In this document: in pieces, positions 8,685-18,022 of the stretch
Position numbering within the stretch: the stretch's first letter is position 1
Layout: the number at the start of each line of letters is the position of its first letter
From: PFL42 sp963789825
GTDB taxonomy: Bacteria > Chloroflexota > Anaerolineae > Anaerolineales > E44-bin32
Reading direction: 5' to 3'
Length of the DNA stretch: 64,000 nt
Assembly: GCA_963789825.1 (NCBI GenBank)
Contig: CAWBME010000006.1
Location: 310,001-374,000, forward strand
Notes under the pieces: model-generated
What the model saw: the letters and a program-made list of their open reading frames with translations, nothing else
What the model was told of the DNA's origin: nothing
Databases searched by the model: none
Program-made: the position numbers and the translations under genes

Positions 8685-10810
8685 TGGCTGCCGCCCGCCG
8701 CGCCCCTCGGTGGTGGTTGATTCTGCTGGCGGCTCCCGCGTTATGGTTGGGAGACCTCGTCGTCCAGCCTTCGGCCTTCCCGTATCTGCCTGGCTCCGCC
8801 TACTCCGATCTGCTGATCACTCACTACCCGAGCGCGTGGTTCGTGCACCATGCCATCGCTCGATGGCATCAGGTGCCACTGTGGAATCCCAATATCCTCT
8901 CGGGGATGCCGCTGGCCGCTGATCCGTTGGCGGCGATCTGGTACCCGCTCACCTGGCTGACGGTGTTGACCCCAACCGCCGCCGGATTCAATCTTCTCTT
9001 CTACGCGCACCTCGTGCTGGCAGGCGTGGGCATGGCCGCCTTCGTCCGCCGGCTGGGAGTTGAGCGTGGGCCGGCGTTGTTCTGTGGACTGGCCTTCGGA
9101 GGGCTGGCGAAGCTGGTCGGGCACGTCGGGCTGGGCCATGTGGGAATGCTGGCTGCACTGGGGTGGCTGCCGTGGTTCATGCTCTTGGTCGACTTGGCGG
9201 TTCGGTCACCCGATGCGCGGCAGGCCCGGCGTTGGTATGCGCTGGCGGCGGCCAGCTTCGCCCTGCTACTGACGGCGGACCCACGTTGGGCCCTGCCCGC
9301 GGCGGGGCTCGGGATTGCCTGGTGGCTGCGGCGCGTCGACGAGGCCCGGCGCGCCGCTCGGCTCAATCTGCGGGCTCAGCTGCCCCAGGCCGCCCTCGCT
9401 GCATTGCTGGCGGGGATGCTGAGTGCGCCGCTGCTGCTGCCCATGGGCGAGCTGGTTCAACTCTCCACCCGGAGCACGCTGTCGCCGGCGGAGGCCGCCG
9501 AGCTCTCGCTTCCACCAGTGCGTCTGCTTTCCCTGCTGGATCCTGGAGCGGCCGGGACGCCCGAGTGGCAGACGTACGTTGGGCTGGCTGTGCTCTTTTT
9601 CGCCGGCACGGCCATCGTGCTGAAGGCGCCCGGGTGGCCGTTCTGGGCGGGTGTGGCGGCCTTCTCGCTGGTATGGTCCCTCGGATCCTACACACCGGTC
9701 TATCGCCTGCTCTCGCAGGTCGTTCCCGGCGCACTTGCGCTGCGCGTCCCGGCGCGCCTGCTGTTCTTGATGGCCTTCGGCCTGATCGTGCTGGCCGGCC
9801 TGGGGCTTCAGGCGCTTGCCGAGCGAGAACGTCCGCAAGAGGCATATCGTCCGATCCGGATGTGGGGGTTCGGGCTGGCGGTTGCGGCTGCGATTGTGGC
9901 TGTCTTGGTTCCCGCCATTCTGGGGCGGGAGTCACTCCGCTGGATGGCCCTGCTCGGCGCCGTCGCGATTGGCGGGTTCAGTCTGGGGCTGGGGCGCTCG
10001 CCTCGCTTTGGGAGATGGATGGTGGCGGGAGCATGCGTCCTGCAGCTTCTCGATGTGGGAAGCTTCAACCTGCAGCAGCTCGAGGCGCGTCCGGCGAGCG
10101 CGGTGTTGACCGAAGGCGCGGCCGTGGTCAAGGGTGTGAGCGCGCTCATGGCGCCTGAGGGGCGAGCCTTCTCCCCGTCGTACAGCCTGCCCCAGCAAAC
10201 GGCAGCCGGGATGGGATTGGGGTTGGCCGATGGTGTGCAGCCGCTCCAGCTGCGAGCCTATCGGGACTTCATGGCTGCGGCCACCGGCTTCGATCCGGCA
10301 GGCTACAGCGTGACACTGCCGCCGTTTCCGAGTGGAGATCCAACGCAGGACTGGGGCCCGCAGATCGATTGGACCCGGCTGGGGCTGCTTTCGGTCGGGG
10401 CGCTGGCTTCGGCCTTCCCGCTGGACGGCGCGCAGCCGACAGCAGAAGTTGACGCAACGCTGCTGTACGCCAATCCCGCCCTCAGGCCGCGCGCCTGGCT
10501 GGAATCCGAGATCGAGCCGGCGAGGAAATGGATTCCGGTCGAAGTCACGATTGCGCCGAACGAGATCGTGGTGATCGCCGACGGCCCCGGGAGGGTTGTG
10601 CTGAGCGAGATCGACTATCCGGGGTGGACCGTCGCGGTGGATGGGAAGCCTGCCGCGATCGAGACCGCCCACGACATCCTGCGCTCGACGCGGATTCCCG
10701 AGGGGATGCACCAACTCACCTTCAGGTTCGAGCCGCGCACGGTCTTCGCCGGTCTGGCCGTGGGCATCCTTGGCCTGGTCGTGCTCGGCTGGATGGCGTG
10801 GCGCCGGTGA
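8684..10810 (+). CDS. YfhO-like integral membrane protein (family B)
   Basis: A 708-residue protein with about 12 membrane helices in the first 460 residues and a soluble C-terminal domain closed by a last helix (LAVGILGLVVLGWMAWRR). The first loop contains DLLITHYPSAWFVHHAI and VPLWNPNILSGMPLAADP, typical of the YfhO family, whose Gram-positive members glycosylate lipoteichoic acid with a polyprenyl-linked sugar. The C-terminal YPGWTVAVDGK segment is also a YfhO hallmark. The ATG shares one base with the stop of the upstream family A gene, and the next gene starts within its last codons (GTGA). Substrate is unknown. Confidence 0.75.
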   Translation: MAAARRAPRWWLILLAAPALWLGDLVVQPSAFPYLPGSAYSDLLITHYPSAWFVHHAIARWHQVPLWNPNILSGMPLAADPLAAIWYPLTWLTVLTPTAAGFNLLFYAHLVLAGVGMAAFVRRLGVERGPALFCGLAFGGLAKLVGHVGLGHVGMLAALGWLPWFMLLVDLAVRSPDARQARRWYALAAASFALLLTADPRWALPAAGLGIAWWLRRVDEARRAARLNLRAQLPQAALAALLAGMLSAPLLLPMGELVQLSTRSTLSPAEAAELSLPPVRLLSLLDPGAAGTPEWQTYVGLAVLFFAGTAIVLKAPGWPFWAGVAAFSLVWSLGSYTPVYRLLSQVVPGALALRVPARLLFLMAFGLIVLAGLGLQALAERERPQEAYRPIRMWGFGLAVAAAIVAVLVPAILGRESLRWMALLGAVAIGGFSLGLGRSPRFGRWMVAGACVLQLLDVGSFNLQQLEARPASAVLTEGAAVVKGVSALMAPEGRAFSPSYSLPQQTAAGMGLGLADGVQPLQLRAYRDFMAAATGFDPAGYSVTLPPFPSGDPTQDWGPQIDWTRLGLLSVGALASAFPLDGAQPTAEVDATLLYANPALRPRAWLESEIEPARKWIPVEVTIAPNEIVVIADGPGRVVLSEIDYPGWTVAVDGKPAAIETAHDILRSTRIPEGMHQLTFRFEPRTVFAGLAVGILGLVVLGWMAWRR

Positions 10811-12393
10811 GCACGGAAGGTCGCCGCTTCGTGGCGTGGTATTCCCTGGTGCTGGTCGTTGCGCTGGCAGCGCCCTATCTGGTGGCGTTCGCCTCCACCG
10901 GCAGCGACTGGGAGTTCAGCGGATTCCTGGTCGGTGTTGAGGACGGCAACTCCTACATTGCCAAGATGCGCCAGGCGGCGGAAGGCGAGTGGCTGTTTCG
11001 TTCGCCGTACTCGACAGCGCCCCAGGCAGGCGTGCTGGCGTTCCTGCCCTATGTGCTGCTGGGCAAGCTGGCGGCTGGCGCGGGGATGCATCTGCAGCTG
11101 GTCTCGCTGTTCCATCTGGCGCGGCTGCTGCTGATCGCGGCCGAGGTGCTGGCGGTGTACCGCTTTGCCGCGCTGTTTGTCGAACAGGAGCGCTGGCGCA
11201 GATGGGTGACGGTGATGGCAACCCTCGGAGGAGGGCTGGGCTGGATCCTGATCCTCGCCGGGCGAGGCAACTGGCTGGGCAGCCTGCCCTTGGACTTCCA
11301 CTCGCCGGAGACGTTCGGCTTCCTGGCGCTGCTGACCTTGCCGCACCTGGTGCTGGCGCGGGCGCTGCTGTTGTTCGGACTGGCCGACCACATCCGGGCC
11401 GGGGAGAGCGGCAGGCGGACTTGGAGGGGCGGATTGTGGCTGGCGCTGCTGGCGCTCGTCCACCCGCTCTCGGCGGCGGTGGCGGCTGCGATTCTCGCCG
11501 CCCACGTCGGCTGGGTCGCGGTGGTGAGTGCCATTCGCCGCACATGGTCGGACTTCCGCCCGATCGCTTCGGCTGCGCTGCGCAGTGCTCTGCCCATGGC
11601 TCCGCTGCTGCTCTACTATGTCTGGTCATTCTCGGCCGATCCCTACCTGAAAGGCTGGACCGTTCAGAATCGGATCCTCTCGCCGCACCCGGGGCACTAC
11701 CTGGTGGCCTATGGACTCGTGGCGCTCCCTGCCATCGCTGGAGGCGTCGCGCTGATGCGCCAGCCGCATCCATTCAAGTGGCTGGTGGTCAGCTGGGCGC
11801 TGGCCTTCCCCCTGCTGGCCTACGCCCCAACGCAACTGCAACGCCGACTTCCCGAAGCGCTCTGGGTGGCGCTGGCAGTCCTCGCCGCGCTGGGGCTGCA
11901 GGGCCTGGCCGGGCTCACGCCACAGCGCCGCTGGCGCGCGGCCATGATCGTGCTCGCGCTCTCGCTGCCGACCACGCTGGTCCTGTGGGTGGGCAGCCTG
12001 CAGCTGGCGGCGCGGCCGAGGCAGCCGGCGTTTCTCCCCAGCGCCATGGTCCAGGCGTTTGCCTGGATCGACGCATCGCTTCCTGCGGGAAGCGTGGTCG
12101 CGGCAAGGTTCGATGTGAGCAACGCCTTGCCGGCCTGGGCGGATGTGATCGTGGCGGCTGGCCACGGCCCGGAGTCCGCAGACCTCGAGGCCATCCTTCC
12201 CCGGCTGAATGCCTTGCTGGCGGGGGAGATGGTTGCCGCGGATCGGAGCGCATTTCTCGCCGAGCAAGGGTTCGATGCAATCCTGCTCGATCCAGGGCAA
12301 GCAGAGCGTCCCGTCTGGAGCGGACACCAGACCGCGGGCATCTCGCTGCAGTACAACGAGCGTGGCTATGTCGTCTTGGGTATCGAGCGCTAA
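10807..12393 (+). CDS. Multi-pass membrane protein, family A (intact paralogue)
   Basis: A 528-residue protein, the intact paralogue of the gene at 7124: same first-loop motif (EFSGFLVGVEDGNSYIAKMR), the same order of helices and the same C-terminal soluble part (VQAFAWIDASLPAGSVVAAR). GTG 10807 overlaps the TGA of the upstream YfhO-like gene by three bases, a classical coupled start. About ten to eleven helices are visible. No catalytic motif can be named. The A-B-A'-B' order suggests that each family A protein works with the adjacent YfhO-like protein, or that the pair was duplicated as a unit. Confidence 0.72.
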   Translation: MSTEGRRFVAWYSLVLVVALAAPYLVAFASTGSDWEFSGFLVGVEDGNSYIAKMRQAAEGEWLFRSPYSTAPQAGVLAFLPYVLLGKLAAGAGMHLQLVSLFHLARLLLIAAEVLAVYRFAALFVEQERWRRWVTVMATLGGGLGWILILAGRGNWLGSLPLDFHSPETFGFLALLTLPHLVLARALLLFGLADHIRAGESGRRTWRGGLWLALLALVHPLSAAVAAAILAAHVGWVAVVSAIRRTWSDFRPIASAALRSALPMAPLLLYYVWSFSADPYLKGWTVQNRILSPHPGHYLVAYGLVALPAIAGGVALMRQPHPFKWLVVSWALAFPLLAYAPTQLQRRLPEALWVALAVLAALGLQGLAGLTPQRRWRAAMIVLALSLPTTLVLWVGSLQLAARPRQPAFLPSAMVQAFAWIDASLPAGSVVAARFDVSNALPAWADVIVAAGHGPESADLEAILPRLNALLAGEMVAADRSAFLAEQGFDAILLDPGQAERPVWSGHQTAGISLQYNERGYVVLGIER

Positions 12394-14646
12394 CCGCCCA
12401 GCCGCCTGGCTTCCGTGGATGCTGGTCATCCTTGGGCCGGTACTGCTGTTCGGTCCGGCGCTAGCCGCGGGGCAGGTTCTCTACTGGGGGACAACCGTTC
12501 TGCAGTTCGTCCCTTGGCATGCGTACGCCGCGCAATCGGTCCTGGCCGGGGAGGTTCCGCTGTGGAACCCGCTGGTCGGGATGGGAGCGCCTCTGCTGGC
12601 GAACTACCAGTCTGGCCTGTTGTACCCGCCCAACTGGTCCATGCTGTTCGTCGAACCCGCCGTTGCCCAGACGTGGTTGACGATGCTGCATCTGATTTTC
12701 GCAGGCGCGGGGATGGTCCTGCTGTGCCGGCGTCTGGGGATCGGCGCCATCGGACAATGCGTGGCCGGTCTGGGATTCGCCCTCTCGGGCTATCTGGTGG
12801 CACGCTCGAGCTTCCAGAGCATCAACAACAGCGTGGCCTGGCTCCCGTGGCTGCTGTGGGCCGCTGAGGGCCTTGTGGGCAGGGTGGTGGACGGGCGCGA
12901 GTTGGCTTCTATCGGACGGGCTGCCCTGACGCTGGCGGCCGTCCTCGCCGCACAGTGGCTCGCCGGGCACGCTCAGACGGCTTGGTACAGCCTGTTGCTG
13001 ACGCTTGCCTGGGTAGGATGGCGGGGGTGGGGCGCTCGCCGGAGCGTACGCGCTCGAGAATTGCCTGGGATGCTGGCGCTGGCTCTGGCGCTGGCCTTCT
13101 GCGTGGCGGCGGTGCAGCTCGTGCCCACACTGGAATACCTGGGGATCTCCCCACGCTCGGCGTCGGTCGATTGGGAGGCTGGCTTGACCTACTCCCTCTG
13201 GCCGTGGCGCCTGTTGGGGTGGATGGCGCCAGGGCTCTTCGGCCATCCCTCCTTCGGCGGGTTCTGGGGCTACGCCAACTATTGGGAAGATGCGCTGTAT
13301 GTCGGGACACTGGCCTTCGTGCTTGCAGCCCTCGAGTTGGTGAAGGCGCTGCTAGGTCGGTCACCGTCCAAAGACATGAGCCGATTCCTGATGGGTGTCG
13401 TGCTGGTCTCGCTGCTGTTTGCACTGGGCAAGAACACGCCGCTTTACCCGCTCCTCTTCCGCAACGTGCCGACTTTCGACATGTTCCAGGCGCCGACGCG
13501 TTGGAGCCTGCTGGCGGTGTTTGCCATGTGCCTCCTGGCGGGCTTCGGCGCCAACAGCTGGAGCGCGCCGCGGGGCAGAGCGCTGTACTGGACGCGCCTG
13601 GGCACCGCCGGCGCCGCCGGGATGATCGTCTTCGCCTTCCTGGCGGCTGCCCTGGTGAAGGGTCTCGAGCCCAGCCTTGTCCGCTCCTTTGCCCTGGCTG
13701 GACTCGCCCTGGCGATCGTTGGTGCGCTGACGCTGACCCTTCCGTCACGGCCGCGCCCCTCTGGTTCGCCGCCCTCGGCTTATTCCTGCTGACGGACTTG
13801 CTGCTGGCGACCGTCGGCCTCAACCCGACGACTTCGGCGGCAGCCTACCGTGGAGAGAGCAGCCTGGCGTCGCTTGGCACAGGCCATCGCATCTACATGC
13901 CGGCGGGTCTCGAGCAGGAACTGAAGTTCAACCAGTTCTTCCGCTTCGACCGCTTCGACTCGGACTTCCAACTGTGGGCGGTGCGTTCGTCCGGCCTGCC
14001 CAATACTCCGATGCTGGACGGGCTCGCCTCGGCCAACAACTTCGATCCCCTGATTCCAGAGCGTTATGCGGAGTGGATCGACCGCCTGGAGCGTGCCGAT
14101 TCCGTCGCGCAGCGGCGCTTGCTTGCATTCATGGACGTGGCCTGGGTTGCGGAGGCGAGCGACCTCGCAACCGTCCCCGAATACCGCCCGGTTGCCGGAG
14201 CGGCGCGCGTGCGCCTTGTGCCGCGAGCTGTGGCGGTGTGCTCGATGCAAGCCGCGTTCGACCAGGTGTTCTCCCATTCGTTTGATCCTGAGGCGATGGT
14301 GATTGTCGAAGTCGAGGACTGCCCACAGGAACTGCCTGCGGGCGGTCCAGGCACAGCTGAGATCGCGGCGCAGGGCGGTAACTGGATCGAACTGATCGCC
14401 CGTGCCGATTCGGGAGGCTGGGTCGTTCTGTCTGACCTGCACTATCCGGGCTGGCGGGCTCAAGTCGATGGGGAAGACTCGGAGATCCTCCCGGCGAACG
14501 GTGCATTCCGGGCGATCCATGTGCCCCCCGGGACGCATACCCTCCGGCTGGAGTACCGACCGGCCTGGCTTGCGTGGAGTGCGGCCTTGTCGGTCGGCGG
14601 CCTGCTGACCCTGCTGGCCCTGGTGTGGCTGTGGCGAAAGCGCTGA
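12368..14646 (+). CDS. YfhO-like integral membrane protein (family B', frameshifted)
   Basis: About 759 residues when joined. The N-terminus carries LYWGTTVLQFVPWHAYAAQS and VPLWNPLVGMGAPLLANYQ, the same first-loop signature as the gene at 8684. The frame breaks near 13740: ...VGALTLTLPS runs to a stop at 13792, whereas VTAAPLWFAALGLFLLTDLL continues one frame back to 14646. A missing base restores a normal YfhO-like length and the C-terminal YPGWRAQVDGEDS motif. ATG 12368 overlaps the upstream gene by 26 nt; GTG 12362 is an alternative. The family may transfer sugars from polyprenyl carriers on the outer face of the membrane; the substrate here is unknown. Confidence 0.72.
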
Positions 14647-15725
14647 GACTGCTCTGGCCAGCGGCGGTGGCGCTGCTGGTTGCGGCGTCGTTCACCGGCG
14701 TGCGCTTGGCGCATGGCGGGGGGGATCCGCTGGCCCTGGCCACGCTTGGCGAGCGATTCGGGGGCGGAGACCCGGCAGGCTCGGAGGGGTACGACGGTCA
14801 GTTCAGCTACTATATCGCCCGAGACTGGGAACCCGACGCGGTTGAGCCGCATCTTGACGTCCCGGCTTACCGCTATCAGCGCATCCTGTATCCCGCGCTG
14901 GCGTGCGCAGTGGCGTTGGGCGATCCGGCGCGTATCGCCTGGGCCCTGCCGGCAATCAGCCTGCTAGCGCACTTCCTGGGGACGCTGGCGGTGGCCGCCG
15001 TGCTCGACCGCTGTGGTCTGGCGACCGGCTACGCGCTGGTGTACGGATTGTGGGTTGGGGTGGTAGGTCCGGCGGGCATCGACCTGAGTGAACCGCTTGC
15101 CTATGGCCTGGCCGCCGCCGGATTCCTGTGCCTGATGTCCGGCCGTCCGCTGGTCGGGAGCGTCGCCCTGACCCTTGCTCTTTTCTCGAAGGAGACCACG
15201 GTCTTCTTCTGGTTGGCGGCATGGCTGGCTGCAGGACTGACGGGCCAACGCAAGGCGCTGGCGGCGCTTTCGGTCGGCGGGCTGGTCTTTGCCGCCTGGC
15301 AGGTCTGGTTGTGGGCACGCTTCGGCTCGGCCGGCATCGGCAGCGGGGGCGCCGGAGCCAGCGGGTTCGAGTTGCTGCCGTTCATGGGGCTGGCGCGGGT
15401 GGCGGCGGTGGATGTCACCGTGTTCGTGCTCTTCCTGACCTTGCTGGCTCCGAGCATTCTGATCCCAGCGGTGTGGGGCGTGTTCGTAGCGGGGCAGCGG
15501 CTTTGGCGGGGCGATCGCGGCCGGGAGAGCCTGGCGCTGCTGCTCAATGCCGGTGTGATCGCATTCCTGCCGTTCTCGACCTTTCGCGAGCCATTCGCCA
15601 TGGTCCGGCTGGCGTGCGGGCTGGTGTTGGCGGTGACGCTGTTCTGTGCTGTGACGCGCTGGCGCCGACCGCTCAACTACGCGCTGTTCTGGACTGCCGG
15701 CCTGATCCTGCTGGCACGCCTGTAG
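14631..15725 (+). CDS. Polytopic membrane protein, AZOBR_p60025-like (cell-surface glycan related)
   Basis: A 364-residue protein with about nine helices. The first extracytoplasmic loop has EGYDGQFSYYIARDWEP and AYRYQRILYPALA, a pattern I associate with the AZOBR_p60025 family of putative cell-surface glycopolymer proteins; this is recognition by memory and not a search result. The GTG start lies 16 nt inside the upstream gene; the GTG at 14625 is an alternative. It closes the run of five large membrane proteins and is followed by a fresh promoter, so the cluster 7124-15725 is probably one transcription unit. Confidence 0.6.
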   Translation: MAKALRLLWPAAVALLVAASFTGVRLAHGGGDPLALATLGERFGGGDPAGSEGYDGQFSYYIARDWEPDAVEPHLDVPAYRYQRILYPALACAVALGDPARIAWALPAISLLAHFLGTLAVAAVLDRCGLATGYALVYGLWVGVVGPAGIDLSEPLAYGLAAAGFLCLMSGRPLVGSVALTLALFSKETTVFFWLAAWLAAGLTGQRKALAALSVGGLVFAAWQVWLWARFGSAGIGSGGAGASGFELLPFMGLARVAAVDVTVFVLFLTLLAPSILIPAVWGVFVAGQRLWRGDRGRESLALLLNAGVIAFLPFSTFREPFAMVRLACGLVLAVTLFCAVTRWRRPLNYALFWTAGLILLARL

Positions 15726-15746
15726 CGGCCTGCCCCCACGCATTGG

Positions 15747-15752
15747 TAGAAT
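15747..15752 (+). promoter_or_regulatory. Putative -10 box before the MoxR/DUF58 operon
   Basis: TAGAAT stands 29 nt upstream of ATG 15782, and GGAGGG at 15770-15775 is a good ribosome site. No convincing -35 is seen at the right distance, so this is tentative. Confidence 0.4.
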
Positions 15753-15781
15753 CCATCCTGAGTCAGGTTGGAGGGACCGGC

Positions 15782-16732
15782 ATGGAACAGGTCAAGGCGT
15801 TCGCCGATCGCCTGATCGAAAACGTGGAGCAGGTGATCGTCGGCAAACGAGAGGCGATCCAGCAGACCGTCATCGGCCTGCTGTGCCAGGGCCACATGCT
15901 GATCGAGGATGTGCCCGGCACCGGCAAGACCATGCTGGCCAAGAGCCTGGCGCGCTCGATCGGCTGCACCTTCAGCCGGATCCAATTCACCCCCGACATG
16001 CTGCCGAGCGACGTGACCGGCGTTTCGATCTTCAATCAGAAGACCGGGGAGTTTGAGTTCCGCGCCGGTCCGATCTTTACGCAAATCCTGCTCGCCGACG
16101 AGGTCAATCGCGCCACGCCCAAGACCCAAGCGGCGCTGCTGGAGGCGATGGAGGAGCGGCAGGTGACGGTCGATGGCGTGACGCACTCCCTGCCATCGCC
16201 GTTCCTGGTGCTGGCGACACAGAATCCGATCGAGTACGAAGGGACCTTCCCGCTGCCTGAGGCACAGCTCGATCGGTTCATGCTGCGCATCAGCATCGGG
16301 TATCCCACCCTGTCGGATGAGATCCGCATGATGGAGCGGCAACAGACGACGCATCCGCTGGAGAGCCTGCAGAAAGCGGTTGAGGTCTCCGCCCTGCGCG
16401 CCGCCCAGCAGGCGGTGCGCCAGGTGGCGGCTTCGGCGGAGATCAAGCGCTACATCCTGGATCTGGTGAGCGCTACGCGGCGCCACGGTGAGCTGTACCT
16501 GGGCGCCAGCCCGCGCGGCAGCCTGGCGCTGTTCCGCTGCGGCCAGGCCATGGCCGCGCTGCAGGCCCGAGCCTACATCCTGCCGGACGACATCAAGCAG
16601 GTGGCCGTGGCGGCGCTGGCACACCGGCTGATCCTCGGCTCGTCGGCCCGGGTGCGCGAAGTCGACGCGCGGGCCATCGTGCTGGATATCCTGGGCAGCA
16701 TCCCCGTGCCGGGTGGCGAGCTGCGCGGATGA
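15782..16732 (+). CDS. MoxR-family AAA+ ATPase
   Basis: A 316-residue protein with Walker A DVPGTGKT at 43-50, Walker B ILLADEVNR (about 104-112), the sensor-1 region LATQNPIEYEGTFPLPEAQLD and the C-terminal lid with GASPRGSLAL, all diagnostic of MoxR ATPases. These act as chaperone-like ATPases, often with DUF58 and VWA proteins, in assembling metal enzymes or envelope proteins. The next gene, a DUF58 protein, starts inside its stop codon region (ATGA), the standard pairing. The VWA or transglutaminase partners found in many such operons are absent here. Confidence 0.93.
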   Translation: MEQVKAFADRLIENVEQVIVGKREAIQQTVIGLLCQGHMLIEDVPGTGKTMLAKSLARSIGCTFSRIQFTPDMLPSDVTGVSIFNQKTGEFEFRAGPIFTQILLADEVNRATPKTQAALLEAMEERQVTVDGVTHSLPSPFLVLATQNPIEYEGTFPLPEAQLDRFMLRISIGYPTLSDEIRMMERQQTTHPLESLQKAVEVSALRAAQQAVRQVAASAEIKRYILDLVSATRRHGELYLGASPRGSLALFRCGQAMAALQARAYILPDDIKQVAVAALAHRLILGSSARVREVDARAIVLDILGSIPVPGGELRG

Positions 16733-18000
16733 CCGTCCGCGCCTGGTTCATCCTGGGCTTGTTCGTGCTGGCGCTGGCGGCCGGCCTCACCTCCGGCCGC
16801 CAGCTATTCGCCAATCTGGCCTACTTGCTCGGCTTGCTGCTGGGCGGGTGCTTTGTCTGGTCCCGGCTGTCGCTGCGGGGTGTGACGCTGCGCCGAAGGC
16901 CGGCCAGCAGCCGGAGCCAGGTGGGCGCAACCTTCGAGGAGCACTTCGTGCTGGCCAACGCCAGCCGCTACCCCAAGGTGTGGACCGAGATCGAAGACCA
17001 GTCGGATTTCCCGGAGCATCAGGTGTCGACCGTGTTCACCAGCCTCGGCGGACAGGCTGAGCGACGCTGGACGGTGCGCACAATCTGCACCCGGCGCGGG
17101 AGATTCCACTTGGGCCCCTGCGTCCTCCGAGCCGGTGATCCCTTCGGCTTGTTCCCGGCGGTCCGCCCGCTTGCAGAAAGCCACTCGGTGGTCATCCTGC
17201 CCATGCTGCTCCCGCTGGCCACCTTCCCTGTGCCCAGCGGCAGACGCGGGGGCGGGGAGGCGCTGCGGCAGCGAACCCACCAGGTGACGCCGAATGCCAG
17301 CGGCGTGCGCGACTACGCCCCCGGCGACGGCCTGAATCGGATCCACTGGGCTTCTACCGCCCGGCGCCGCCGCCTGATCGCCAAGGAGTTCGAGCTCGAT
17401 CCGATGGCCGATGCCTGGCTGCTGGTCGACGCATCCGAGTTGGCTCAGGCTTCATTGCCGGAGGAGCCCACTCCGCGCCGGCAGGCGTTGATCGGCCGGC
17501 GCGTCAGCTTGCCGCCCAGTACGATCGAGTATGCTGTCACCGCCGCCGCATCGATCGCACTATATCTGCTCAACCGCTCGCAGTCCGTCGGCCTGATCGC
17601 TCATGGCAAGGCGCGTCAGGTGATCCAGGCCGACCGTGGGACGGCGCAACTGTATCGCTTGCTGGAGTCACTGGCCGTGCTGGAAGCCCGCGGGACACTC
17701 GGCGTTGACGAGGTGCTTCGGGTGGAGCAGGGTCAGATCCCGCGCGGCGCGGCGGTGATCCTGATCACCCCCTCCCGACAGCTGGAAATCGTCGACACGG
17801 CGCGGCAGCTCCGCCGCAGCGGTCTCCCGCCGGTGTTGGTTTCGCTGGATGCAGCAACTTTCGGTGGGCCTCCGGGCTCGTCGGCGGTCTTCGAGGCGGC
17901 GCGTGTGGCCGGGATCCCGGCGCGGCAAATCCGCTGTGGCCAGGCGATTGGTTCGAGCCTGGAGCTGGCAAACTGGGTAGCCATGCCCTCGGCGGCTTGA
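16729..18000 (+). CDS. DUF58 domain-containing membrane protein
   Basis: A 423-residue protein with two N-terminal helices (about 5-40), a beta-rich middle part and the DUF58 signature SGVRDYAPGDGLNRIHWAS near 195-213. The C-terminal half is a VWA-like fold (AWLLVDASE marks the expected first strand, with the MIDAS motif only partly kept). DUF58 proteins pair with MoxR ATPases; the substrate here is unknown. Its ATG overlaps the moxR stop by four bases, so translation is coupled. Confidence 0.88.
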   Translation: MTVRAWFILGLFVLALAAGLTSGRQLFANLAYLLGLLLGGCFVWSRLSLRGVTLRRRPASSRSQVGATFEEHFVLANASRYPKVWTEIEDQSDFPEHQVSTVFTSLGGQAERRWTVRTICTRRGRFHLGPCVLRAGDPFGLFPAVRPLAESHSVVILPMLLPLATFPVPSGRRGGGEALRQRTHQVTPNASGVRDYAPGDGLNRIHWASTARRRRLIAKEFELDPMADAWLLVDASELAQASLPEEPTPRRQALIGRRVSLPPSTIEYAVTAAASIALYLLNRSQSVGLIAHGKARQVIQADRGTAQLYRLLESLAVLEARGTLGVDEVLRVEQGQIPRGAAVILITPSRQLEIVDTARQLRRSGLPPVLVSLDAATFGGPPGSSAVFEAARVAGIPARQIRCGQAIGSSLELANWVAMPSAA

Positions 18001-18022
18001 GTCGACGCCCAAAGGCAAATAG

